Origin: Nocardia salmonicida NBRC 13393
GTDB lineage: Bacteria; Actinomycetota; Actinomycetes; Mycobacteriales; Mycobacteriaceae
Length of the DNA stretch: 64,000 nt
Reading direction: 5' to 3'
NCBI RefSeq assembly: GCF_001613085.1
Contig: NZ_BDBR01000031.1
Coordinates: 62,001 to 126,000 of the forward strand
Positions 34,948 through 43,193 of this stretch are shown here, one piece after another; the stretch's first letter is position 1, and each line of letters opens with the position of its first letter. A program made the translations under genes and the position numbers. The notes beneath the pieces were generated by a model. The model was not told where the DNA came from. It made no database searches and saw nothing but the letters and a program-made list of their open reading frames with translations.

Positions 34948-36012
34948 GTGACTGCACACCACCGGAATTCGCACGCTACGCGTGGTTTCGCCGGAACCCT
35001 GTCCGCCGCGATCCTGGTGTGCGCGATCTACACCGCCGGCCCCTCCGGCGCCGACCCCGTCGCCCTGCCGACCACCGCGACCGACGCGATCTCCCGGATG
35101 GTCGACCTCTCGCGCCAGTCCGAACAGCTCAACCAACAAGCGCTCACCGCGCAGATCGACCTCGACGCCAAGCTCGCGCTGCAACGCGACGCCGACGACA
35201 AGGTCGCCGCCACCTCCGCGGTCGTCGAGGCCGCCCGCGCCGAAGTGCGCAAGTTCCAGCCGATGATCGACCGCACCGCCGTGGCCGCCTATACCGGCGT
35301 GCGCACCAACAGCATGTTCGCCGTGCTGTCGAGCGGTTCACCACAGCAGTTGCTGGACAAGATGTCGACGCTGGATGTTCTGGCTCAGCAGACCACCGAG
35401 ACGGTCCGCCAGTTCAAACAGGCCGCCGACGCCGCCACCGCGGCCGACACCATCGCCCGCACCGCCGCCCAGGCCGCGCATGCCGCGACCACCGCCGCCG
35501 ACGCGGTGCGCGCCGATGTCGAGCGCAAACGCCAGGATCTCGCCGCGTCGACCACCTCCGTGGTCGAGGCGTGGAGCCAGCTCTCGGCACGGGACAAGTC
35601 GACCCTGGCCGGTTCGCCGTTCCCGCCCGGCTTCGACCGTGATTCGTTGCTGGCGGGCCTGGTTCCCGGCAGCGGCACCAGCGCGCTGGCCGCCGCGCTC
35701 ACCCGCGTCGGCGATCCGTATGTCTGGGGCGCCACCGGGCCCGACCAGTTCGACTGCTCCGGTCTCGTGCAGTGGGCGTTCAAGCAGGTCGGCAAGAACG
35801 TGCCGCGTACCAGTTCCCAGCAGGCGGGCTACGGCACGCCGGTGTCCAAGGATGAACTGCTACCCGGCGACGTGATCCTGTTCTATCCCGACATCACCCA
35901 CGTCGGCATCTACGCGGGCAACGGAATGATGGTGCACGCCTCCACTTTCGGTGTGCCGGTCGCTGTCGCGCCGATCAACACCACCCCGTATCACTCGGCC
36001 CGGCGATACTGA
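34948..36012 (+). CDS. NlpC/P60 hydrolase with coiled-coil N-terminus (Rv2190c type)
   Basis: A 354-residue exported hydrolase of the Rv2190c/RipA build. After a signal or anchor helix (GFAGTLSAAILVCAIYTAG) comes a long alpha-helical coiled coil (about residues 40-210, rich in Ala/Glu/Lys heptads), then the NlpC/P60 domain from about residue 245: FDCSGLVQWAFKQVG with catalytic Cys, DITHVGIYAGNG with His, MMVHAST. The GTG at 34948 sits in front of the signal sequence; TTG 34903 would add 15 residues. The next gene starts 9 bases downstream, so they are probably cotranscribed. Confidence 0.92.
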   Translation: MTAHHRNSHATRGFAGTLSAAILVCAIYTAGPSGADPVALPTTATDAISRMVDLSRQSEQLNQQALTAQIDLDAKLALQRDADDKVAATSAVVEAARAEVRKFQPMIDRTAVAAYTGVRTNSMFAVLSSGSPQQLLDKMSTLDVLAQQTTETVRQFKQAADAATAADTIARTAAQAAHAATTAADAVRADVERKRQDLAASTTSVVEAWSQLSARDKSTLAGSPFPPGFDRDSLLAGLVPGSGTSALAAALTRVGDPYVWGATGPDQFDCSGLVQWAFKQVGKNVPRTSSQQAGYGTPVSKDELLPGDVILFYPDITHVGIYAGNGMMVHASTFGVPVAVAPINTTPYHSARRY

Positions 36013-36021
36013 GCCGGACCG

Positions 36022-37029
36022 GTGACCGATCCGCTCCCCCGTGCGGGCCTGCGTTCGTGGTTCTCGTCGAACGGCCGCCTCGAATTCTGCATCACGCTCG
36101 CCTCGGTCACGCTGCTGACCGGAGCGTGCGTCGCACTGATCCTGCTGCCGCGCAACGCGGGCTCGTTACAGCTGGCCACCGACGAGGCCGAGGTGCTCGA
36201 CACCTCCGAGGGCCTCGACAATCCGCGTCTGAGCCCGGTGCGCCGCGAGCTACAGCCCTACGGCCCGATCCTGGTCCGTGAAGTCGCCGACGGTGCCGCC
36301 TCCCCGGCACTGCTGGTGGCGCATCCCAGCCATCGTGCCGACCTCGATGTTCTCGAACATCAACTGGGCCGAGCCATTTCGGATGTGAGCGCGGTGTGGG
36401 GCACCGACTGGAATCGCGCGCCCGTCGTGGTCGTGGCGAGCACGCCCGCCGAATTCACCGCGCTCACCAGGTCCGCGGGCGCCACCGGCACCGACGTGGC
36501 CGCCGTGTCGCTCACCGGGTCCTACGCTCCGGGCACCCAGCCCACCGACCAGCGCATCGTGTTCAACCCCGACGCGCGGCGGCGCGTCGGCACCGAGGGC
36601 CTGGCCACGTTGCTGCGCCACGAGCTCACCCACCTCGCCACCAGAGCCGACACCACCGACGGCGCACCGTTGTGGATGCTGGAAGGTTTTGCCGAGTACG
36701 TCGCCCAGCGCGATCAGAAGACCACCTTCTCCCAGATCGCGCCCACGCTGACCACTCGGTTGCGTGCGGGCACCGTGCCCACCGAACTCGTCGCCGATGC
36801 CGACTTCACCGGTGTCGACGCGGCCTACGCCTACGAAAGCGCGTGGAGCACCTGCGCGTTCCTCGCCGACCGCTACGGCACCACCGCCCTCACCACGTTG
36901 TACAAGCGACTGGCCACCGGCCCGCAGTCCCCCGCGGCGCAGGACGCCACGTTCACCGCCGTGCTCGGGGCCTCGCGCGCCGAGGTGCTCGACGGGTGGC
37001 GGGCCTGGCTGCGCGGTCGCGCTGCATGA
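36022..37029 (+). CDS. Membrane-anchored zinc metallopeptidase-like protein
   Basis: A 335-residue protein with one N-terminal membrane helix (FCITLASVTLLTGACVALILL). The outer part contains LLRHELTHLATRADTTDGAPLWMLEGFAEYVA: HELTH supplies two His and the catalytic Glu, and the Glu of EGFAEY is the third zinc ligand of gluzincins (peptidase MA-like). It is encoded 9 bases after the NlpC/P60 gene and before pimB, so a role in envelope maturation is likely. The substrate is unknown. Start GTG 36022. Confidence 0.8.
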   Translation: MTDPLPRAGLRSWFSSNGRLEFCITLASVTLLTGACVALILLPRNAGSLQLATDEAEVLDTSEGLDNPRLSPVRRELQPYGPILVREVADGAASPALLVAHPSHRADLDVLEHQLGRAISDVSAVWGTDWNRAPVVVVASTPAEFTALTRSAGATGTDVAAVSLTGSYAPGTQPTDQRIVFNPDARRRVGTEGLATLLRHELTHLATRADTTDGAPLWMLEGFAEYVAQRDQKTTFSQIAPTLTTRLRAGTVPTELVADADFTGVDAAYAYESAWSTCAFLADRYGTTALTTLYKRLATGPQSPAAQDATFTAVLGASRAEVLDGWRAWLRGRAA

Positions 37030-37092
37030 CGATCGCGGGTACGCCTGACCACGTCCGCCCACCTGTCAGCCGACCGATTAGGTTGTTCTCTT

Positions 37093-38220
37093 ATGGCCCG
37101 AACTCTGCTGGTTACCAACGATTTCCCGCCTCGGCCGGGCGGAATCCAGTCGTATCTGCAGGCACTGTCGAATCAGCTGCCGCCCGAGGACCTGGTGGTG
37201 TACGCACCGCGCTGGCGCGGTGACAGCCACGAGAAGTTCGACGCCGCGCAGAAGTTCCAGGTGGTGCGCCATCCGACCACGCTGATGCTGCCGACCCCCG
37301 CGGTCATCAAGCGGGCGAGCGCACTGCTGCGCGAACACCGTTGCGACACAGTGTGGTTCGGTGCGGCCGCACCCCTGGCGGTGATGGCGCCGATACTGCG
37401 ACGCGCGGGCGCCGAGCGCATCCTGGCCAACACCCACGGTCACGAAGTGGGCTGGTCGATGCTGCCGGGATCGCGCCAGGTGCTGCGTTCGATCGGCGAG
37501 CACACCGATGTGGTGACCTACGTCAGCAAGTACACCCGTGGCCGCTTCGCCTCGGCCTTCGGTCCGCGCGCGGCGCTGGAGCATCTGCCGCCGGGCGTCG
37601 ACCCCACCGAATTCCGGCCCGACCCGGCGGCCAGGGAAGAGCTGCGCGCCCGCTACGGACTCGGCGAGCGCCCGACCGTGCTCTGCCTGTCGAGGCTGGT
37701 TCCGCGCAAGGGCCAGGACATGCTGATCGTGGCGATGAGCGAGATCCGCGAGCGCGTCGACGGCGCGGTGCTGGTAATCGCGGGCGGTGGACCCTACGAG
37801 ACGCGGCTGCGCGCGCTGGCCGAGGCCCTCGGCGTGCAGAACAGTGTGGTGTTCACCGGGCGGGTGCCCTCGGGCGAGCTGGCCGCCCATCACACGATCG
37901 CCGACGTGTTCGCGATGCCGTGCCGCACGCGCGGGGCGGGCCTCGACGTCGAGGGTCTGGGGATCGTGTTCCTCGAGGCGTCGGCCTCCGGGGTCCCGGT
38001 CGTGGCCGGCGACTCCGGTGGCGCCCCCGAGACCGTGCGCGAGGGCGAGACCGGCATCGTGGTGCACGGCCGGTCGGTCTCGCAGATCAGCGATGCCATC
38101 GTCGAGCTGCTCACCGACCGGGACAAGGCCGCCCAGATGGGCGCCGCGGGCCGGGCTTGGGTGGAGCAGAACTGGCATTGGGACCGTCAGGGCGCCCGCT
38201 TGCGGGAACTGCTGCGGTGA
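37093..38220 (+). CDS. pimB: GDP-mannose-dependent alpha-mannosyltransferase, PimB' type
   Basis: A 375-residue GT-B, family GT4 glycosyltransferase matching PimB' (Rv2188c), which adds the second mannose to phosphatidylinositol monomannoside. Features: TNDFPPRPGGIQSYLQAL (N-terminal GGI loop), NTHGHEVGWSMLPGSRQVLR, the donor-binding LSRLVPRKGQDMLI, and CRTRGAGLDVEGLGIVFLEASASGVPVVAGDSGGAPE with the E-x7-E motif. Acts on the inner membrane face. Clear ATG start at 37093. Confidence 0.93.
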   Translation: MARTLLVTNDFPPRPGGIQSYLQALSNQLPPEDLVVYAPRWRGDSHEKFDAAQKFQVVRHPTTLMLPTPAVIKRASALLREHRCDTVWFGAAAPLAVMAPILRRAGAERILANTHGHEVGWSMLPGSRQVLRSIGEHTDVVTYVSKYTRGRFASAFGPRAALEHLPPGVDPTEFRPDPAAREELRARYGLGERPTVLCLSRLVPRKGQDMLIVAMSEIRERVDGAVLVIAGGGPYETRLRALAEALGVQNSVVFTGRVPSGELAAHHTIADVFAMPCRTRGAGLDVEGLGIVFLEASASGVPVVAGDSGGAPETVREGETGIVVHGRSVSQISDAIVELLTDRDKAAQMGAAGRAWVEQNWHWDRQGARLRELLR

Positions 38221-38263
38221 CACCCTGCCCGGACCCGGTGTGGCGTCCACTACGCTCAGCCGG

Positions 38264-38653
38264 GTGAGCAGTATCCAGGTCGCTGATCAGACCTTCCTCG
38301 CCGCACCGGGCGCCGCGATCGCCGAGGTGCTGAGCGCCGCGAACAACTGGCGCCGCTGGTGGCCCGATCTGCGCCTCGACGTGCGCGAGGATCGTGGCGA
38401 CAAAGGCATCCGCTGGACGGTGGCAGGCGCGTTGACCGGCACCATGGAGGTATGGCTCGAGGCAGTCCCCGAGGGGGCGATCCTGCACTACTTCCTGCAC
38501 GCCGAACCCGCGGCCGAACCGAAGTCGGCGCGCGGGCTGGCCGCGGCCAATCGGGCCCGCCGGGTCGCGGGCCGCGCCATGGCGTTCGAACTCAAGGCAC
38601 GGCTCGAAGCCGGTCGACCCGCGGGCGTCGCACCCGCGGTCGCCGCCCCCTGA
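38264..38653 (+). CDS. Small SRPBCC-like protein (Rv2186c type)
   Basis: A 129-residue protein equal in length and position to M. tuberculosis Rv2186c. It begins SSIQVADQTFLAAPGAAIAEVLSAANNWRRWWPDLRLDV, the typical opening of polyketide-cyclase/START-like (SRPBCC) folds, then GIRWTVAGALTGTMEVWLEAVPEGAILHYFLHAEP. It would offer a hydrophobic cavity; no ligand is known. GTG 38264. Downstream gene encodes another SRPBCC protein, so the two may cooperate. Confidence 0.82.
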   Translation: MSSIQVADQTFLAAPGAAIAEVLSAANNWRRWWPDLRLDVREDRGDKGIRWTVAGALTGTMEVWLEAVPEGAILHYFLHAEPAAEPKSARGLAAANRARRVAGRAMAFELKARLEAGRPAGVAPAVAAP

Positions 38654-38756
38654 CGCACGTTCTCGGCGCGCCTTCGCCGATGGACCGACCGGCACGGGTG
38701 CGACAGAGGAGAACCGCGGCACCAGCCGCCATAAACAGAGAAGAGGCTTGGGCGCC

Positions 38757-39194
38757 ATGGCTGACCGGACTCAGAGATCGATCCTGATCGACGCACCGTC
38801 GCAGCAGGTGATGGCCGTCATCGCGGATCTGGAGTCCTATCCGGAGTGGGTGGCTGCCGCGAAGTCGGTGGAGGTCATCGAGCGGGACGCGCAGGACCGC
38901 GCGGCCACCGCCCGGTTCGTGCTCGACGCGGGCGTCGTCAAGGACACCTACGTACTGTCCTACACCTGGCGGGCCGACGGCAAAGCCGTGTCATGGCGTC
39001 TGCTCAGCGGTGACCTCCAGAAAGCCCAGGACGGCAGCTACGAACTGCTCGACCGGCCCGGCGGCGGCACCGAGGTGGTCTACGAACTCACCGTCGACCT
39101 GAACATCCCGATGATCGGCATGTTCAAACGCAAAGCCGAGAAGGTCATCACCGACACCGCGCTCAACGAGCTGAAGAAGCGGGTCGAAGGCTGA
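38757..39194 (+). CDS. SRPBCC (polyketide cyclase/START-like) protein, Rv2185c type
   Basis: A 145-residue SRPBCC protein, like M. tuberculosis Rv2185c (TB16.3). The family opening RSILIDAPSQQVMAVIADLESYPEWVAAAKSVEVIERD and the C-terminal helix KRKAEKVITDTALNELKKRVEG are clear. ATG 38757 follows AAGAGG at 10 bases; a TTG at 38748 is too close to it. It overlaps the next gene by 4 bases in CTGA. Probably binds a lipid or aromatic ligand; function unknown. Confidence 0.88.
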   Translation: MADRTQRSILIDAPSQQVMAVIADLESYPEWVAAAKSVEVIERDAQDRAATARFVLDAGVVKDTYVLSYTWRADGKAVSWRLLSGDLQKAQDGSYELLDRPGGGTEVVYELTVDLNIPMIGMFKRKAEKVITDTALNELKKRVEG

Positions 39195-40471
39195 GCGCCC
39201 CGGGCGGTACCCGCGTCGAGCTGTTCGTCGGCAAGGGTGGTGTCGGGAAGACGACGCTGGCCTGCGCGACGAGCATGGCCTATGCCCGCTCGGGTCAGCG
39301 CGTGCTGATCGCCTCGCTGGATCAGGCCCATTCGCTCGGTGACGCGCTCGGTTTCCGTTTCCCGCACGATCCGGGCACCGTCGCCGGAGTGGCCAGGGTG
39401 GCGCCCGGTATCGAAGTGATCGAGATCGACTCCCTCGCCCTGCTCGAAGACCGTTTCCGCGATGTGGTGGCCATGCTGGCCACGGGCGGCGGCCACGATC
39501 ACGGCTTCGACCTGGCGGCGCTCGACCCGGCCGAACTCACCGGACTGCCCGGTGTGCAGGAACTGTTGATGCTGGTCGAGATCGGCCAGTACGCCGAGGA
39601 GAACGACTGGGACGTCATCGTCGTCGATTGCCCGCCCTCGGCCGACATGCTGCGCATCGTCACCGCCCCCGACACGATGCTCAACTACCTCGAACGGCTC
39701 TGGCCCAAGCACGCGCGCACGATGAGCGCGATCGGGCTCGACCTGCGCAAGGCGGTGCTCGCGGCGGCGGTCGAACGGATCGTGGTGGCGGTGACGCAGG
39801 TTCGCGACCTGCTCGCCGACCGCACTCGCACCAGCGCCCGCCTGATCACCGGCCCCGAACAGGTCGCCGTCGCCGAGGCGCGACGGGTGCGTTCGGCGGC
39901 CGCGCTGCTCGGCCTGCGGATGGACGCGGTGGTGGTGAACAAGGTGCTGGCCCCGGTGCCGCCGCCCGGCGACAACGCCCACCCGGCCGTGCACTGGTAT
40001 CTCAACCGCCGCGCCGAGCAACTCGAGGTGGTGGCCCGGCTCCACGAACAACTCACCGATGTCCCGATTCTGATCGCCCAGCACGCCGGTGCCGAACCGG
40101 TGGGGGTGAATTCGCTGTCGGCGTTCTCGCATTCGGTCGACACGCCGCCCGCCCCACACGCGCAGGGCACGGAATCAGGCGAACCGGTGGTTCGATGGGA
40201 GTCCGGCTCCGGTGTCGACTCCGTGTACGCGATGCGGATGCGGCTACCGGTGGTCGATCCCGGCACCTTGCGGCTGGGCCGAGTGGAGGACGATCTGATC
40301 GTGGGAGCCGACGGGGTACGCACACGCGTACGGCTCGCGCCGGTGCTGCGACGCTGCACGGTAGCGGGCGCCGAACTCGACACCGGTCACCTCGTGGTCC
40401 GCTTCCGGCCCGATCCGCGGGTGTGGCCCGCCGATCCGAACTACACGAAGGCCACCGCAGATGAGCACTGA
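39191..40471 (+). CDS. ArsA/GET3-family ATPase, Rv2184c type (likely CTG start)
   Basis: A 426-residue ArsA-like ATPase: FVGKGGVGKTTLACATSMAYA is the deviant Walker A (P-loop with signature Lys), VIVVDCPPSADMLRIVTAP the switch II/Walker B, and VVVNKVLAPVPP the adenine-site motif. The first ATG (39275) lies inside helix 1 after the P-loop, so it cannot be the start; the only plausible start is CTG 39191, which overlaps the preceding stop as CTGA. Arsenate efflux is unlikely without an ArsB; a membrane-protein or lipid role is suggested by the neighbours. Confidence 0.85.
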   Translation: MSAPGGTRVELFVGKGGVGKTTLACATSMAYARSGQRVLIASLDQAHSLGDALGFRFPHDPGTVAGVARVAPGIEVIEIDSLALLEDRFRDVVAMLATGGGHDHGFDLAALDPAELTGLPGVQELLMLVEIGQYAEENDWDVIVVDCPPSADMLRIVTAPDTMLNYLERLWPKHARTMSAIGLDLRKAVLAAAVERIVVAVTQVRDLLADRTRTSARLITGPEQVAVAEARRVRSAAALLGLRMDAVVVNKVLAPVPPPGDNAHPAVHWYLNRRAEQLEVVARLHEQLTDVPILIAQHAGAEPVGVNSLSAFSHSVDTPPAPHAQGTESGEPVVRWESGSGVDSVYAMRMRLPVVDPGTLRLGRVEDDLIVGADGVRTRVRLAPVLRRCTVAGAELDTGHLVVRFRPDPRVWPADPNYTKATADEH

Positions 40472-41171
40472 CTCCCAGTCCGAGCGCCACGGCCACGACG
40501 GCTTCGCCGAGTTCACCGAGGAACTGCGCCTACTCTCCGAAGTCCTGCTCGCCCGAGTCGAGCCGGTGCTGCGCCGCACCGCTGCCGACGGCCGAGCCGA
40601 CCTGGGCGGCTGCGCCTGGTGCCCGGTCTGCGCGGCCGCGGCCCTGGTGCGCGGCGACCACCACGACGTCGTCGCGGCCCTCGCCGAACACGGCACCTCC
40701 CTGGTGACGGTCCTGCGCGAAGCCCTCGCGGGCATCCCCGTGGAACCGGTCCTGCCCCCGGAGTGGGCCGATCACGCTGCGGGCCACCCGGATTCGACCG
40801 ACGGTGCCCGAGGACGTGCGGCACACCCCGATTCCGACCCCGCCGCGGCCGGTCCCACGGGTGAGGACCCCGCCTCCACCGCATCCGGCCCACAGCAGCA
40901 CACCGCCGCCGCGCAAGCCGACGCCGGCGGCGGGCCGAAGTGGGGCACGTCCCGCAAGAACGCCGCCGCCCCGCGCCCCCGCCGGGTCGACGAGTACTCC
41001 GCACCACGCACCTCCCGCACACCGCGGGCCCCCCGCATCGCCCCCGAATCGGCCGATACCGCCGCGAACGCGTCGGGCACAGGCGCTTTCGCCACCACCG
41101 AGGATCGCTCGGCCACCGCTCGCGCGCCACGCTCGCAATATGTCGACATCCCGGTGACGATCCGGGGATGA
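40461..41171 (+). CDS. Hypothetical protein, Rv2183c-like N-terminus
   Basis: A 236-residue protein. The N-terminal third (FTEELRLLSEVLLARVEPVLRR, then GGCAWCPVCAAAALVRGDHHDVVAALAEHGTSLVTVLREAL) is the conserved part, with a possible metal site in CAWCPVC. The remaining residues are a low-complexity Ala/Pro/Ser/Thr/Asp tail, ending in a short basic stretch. It overlaps the ArsA-like gene by 11 bases and the ROK gene by 4. A partner protein for the ATPase is a reasonable guess, no more. Confidence 0.75.
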   Translation: MSTDSQSERHGHDGFAEFTEELRLLSEVLLARVEPVLRRTAADGRADLGGCAWCPVCAAAALVRGDHHDVVAALAEHGTSLVTVLREALAGIPVEPVLPPEWADHAAGHPDSTDGARGRAAHPDSDPAAAGPTGEDPASTASGPQQHTAAAQADAGGGPKWGTSRKNAAAPRPRRVDEYSAPRTSRTPRAPRIAPESADTAANASGTGAFATTEDRSATARAPRSQYVDIPVTIRG

Positions 41172-42163
41172 CCAGCCGGATCGACCCTCAACACCTGCTC
41201 ACCGTCGGCATCGACGTGGGTGGCACGAACATTCGCGCCTCGGTGGTCGACGCCGAGGGCGAGGTGCTCGACACCGTGCAGGCGCCGACCCCGCATTCGG
41301 CGCGTGCGCTCGAGGACGCGATCGACCGCTCGGTGCGCGAGCTGGCCCGGCGCCATCCGATCGCGGCGGTCGGGCTGGCCGTCGCCGGTTTCATCTCCAC
41401 GGATCAATCGACGGTCCTGTTCGCGCCGCACCTGCCGTGGCAGAACGCCCCCGTCGCGCAACGGCTCACCGCGCGTCTGGGCCTGCCGGTGATCCTCGAA
41501 CACGACGCGAACGCCGCGGGCTGGGCCGAGTACCGCTTCGGCGCGGCGGCGGGCGGGCAGACGGTGGTGCTCGTCGCGATCGGCACCGGCATCGGCGCCG
41601 CGCTGCTCATCGACGGTCGGCTCTATCGCGGCAGCCACGGCATCGCCCCCGAACTCGGCCATCTCCAGGTCGTCCCCGAGGGCCGCGCGTGCCCCTGCGG
41701 CAAACACGGCTGCTGGGAGCGCTACTGCAGTGGAACGGCACTGGCCGACACCGCCATCGAAATGCTCGCCACCGACCCCGTGCGCTCGGTGCTGGCCCGT
41801 GACGTGATCCGTGATCCCGGCTCGCTCACCGGCCGACGGGTCGCGAACGCGGCCCAGGACGGCGACCCACTCGCGGTCCGGGTGATGGCCGACTTCGCCC
41901 GCTGGCTCGGACTCGGCCTCGCTTTCGTCAGCGATCTGTTCGATCCCGACCTCGTGGTGATCGCGGGTGGCGTGAGCAGTTCGGCGCCGCTGTTCCTCGA
42001 CGAGGCGCGCGAGCACTACGCGATCGCGGTCACCGGATCCGGGCATCGGCCGCTGGCCAGACTGCGTACCACCCAGCTCGGAGAGGCCGCGGGAATGATC
42101 GGCGCCGCGGAGTTGGCCAGGGTGTCGATCGACACGCCGGTGGCAGGTCGCGCGGCGAGATAA
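41168..42163 (+). CDS. ROK-family sugar kinase (glucokinase)
   Basis: A 331-residue ROK kinase. Motifs: VGIDVGGTNIRASVVD (phosphate 1), LEHDANAAGWAEYRFGAA with the catalytic Asp, AIGTGIGAALLIDG (phosphate 2), and the zinc site PCGKHGCWERYCSG with three cysteines. It would phosphorylate glucose with ATP in the cytosol. ATG 41168 overlaps the upstream stop as ATGA. In M. tuberculosis no glucokinase lies at this place; other Corynebacteriales keep one here as I recall. Confidence 0.9.
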   Translation: MTSRIDPQHLLTVGIDVGGTNIRASVVDAEGEVLDTVQAPTPHSARALEDAIDRSVRELARRHPIAAVGLAVAGFISTDQSTVLFAPHLPWQNAPVAQRLTARLGLPVILEHDANAAGWAEYRFGAAAGGQTVVLVAIGTGIGAALLIDGRLYRGSHGIAPELGHLQVVPEGRACPCGKHGCWERYCSGTALADTAIEMLATDPVRSVLARDVIRDPGSLTGRRVANAAQDGDPLAVRVMADFARWLGLGLAFVSDLFDPDLVVIAGGVSSSAPLFLDEAREHYAIAVTGSGHRPLARLRTTQLGEAAGMIGAAELARVSIDTPVAGRAAR

Positions 42164-42281
42164 GGGTCACAGCCATGTGAGCCAGCTACCATCCTGGGTT
42201 GGTTGTGACCTGCGACCAGCGGTAAAGTCGTTGTCCGACGAGGCTCTACACAATTATCCCGGTCCCTGGGGAAAGGACGCC

Positions 42282-43010
42282 ATGTTCTACTGGCTGCTCA
42301 AGTTCGTTCTCGTGGGACCGTTCATGCACATGTACAACCGGCCCGAGGTCGAAGGGGTCGAGAACATCCCGACCGACGGCCCGGCCATCATGGCGGGTAA
42401 TCACCTCTCCTTCTCCGACTGGCTCTTCGCTCCTCTGCTGAGCCCGCGCCGGATCAACTACCTGGCCAAGGCCGAGTACTTCACCACCCCCGGTTTCAAG
42501 GGCCGCCTGCAGAAGTTCTTCTTCAGCGGCACCGGCCAGTACCCGATCGACCGCAGCGGCGCCTCGGCCGCCGAGGACGCGCTCAACGCGGCCACCAAGC
42601 TCCTCGACGAGGGCCGCCTCGTCGGCCTGTACCCCGAGGGCACCCGCTCCCCCGACGGCCGCCTGTACAAGGGCAAGACCGGCATGGCGCGACTCGCGCT
42701 CGAGACCGGCGTCCCGGTGATCCCGGTCGCGGTGATCGGCACCGACAAGGTGAGCCCGCCCGGACCGTTCAAGTGGCGTCGTCAGAAGGTCACCCTGAAG
42801 TTCGGTGCGCCCCTCGATTTCTCGCGCTACGAGGGGATGAGCGGCAACCGCTTCGTCGAGCGCGCCGTCACCGACGAGGTGATGTACGAACTGATGCGCC
42901 TCACCGGCCAGGAATACGTCGACGTCTACGCGCACAGCCTCAAGAAGGGCGTCGCCCCGACCGACAATCAGCTCGACGCCACCCGGATCCCCGAAACCAA
43001 GGCGAGCTGA
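42282..43010 (+). CDS. 1-acyl-sn-glycerol-3-phosphate acyltransferase, Rv2182c type
   Basis: A 242-residue PlsC-family enzyme that acylates lysophosphatidic acid or a related lysolipid at the membrane. The catalytic NHLSFSD (H-x4-D), the substrate motif LYPEGTRSPDGRLYKGKTG and VPVIPVAVIGTD are present. ATG 42282 follows GGAAAGGA. The frame runs upstream to 42177 without a better start. It fits the phosphoglycolipid and mannoside genes just before it. Confidence 0.92.
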   Translation: MFYWLLKFVLVGPFMHMYNRPEVEGVENIPTDGPAIMAGNHLSFSDWLFAPLLSPRRINYLAKAEYFTTPGFKGRLQKFFFSGTGQYPIDRSGASAAEDALNAATKLLDEGRLVGLYPEGTRSPDGRLYKGKTGMARLALETGVPVIPVAVIGTDKVSPPGPFKWRRQKVTLKFGAPLDFSRYEGMSGNRFVERAVTDEVMYELMRLTGQEYVDVYAHSLKKGVAPTDNQLDATRIPETKAS

Positions 43011-43193
43011 GCCGAAACCTGTTCCGCCGCCTGGACACCATCGCACTGTTCACGCGCTGATCGACTGGACGTCTACGCATCCACGGTCGTTGCCCGGACG
43101 CTCGCGCGCCCGATTGGTACCCTGTGCCAGGCACGGGCCGATGGGCGGGCGGGCCACCAGAGGTGGCGGGCGTCGGCGGACAGCGAGGTAGGC

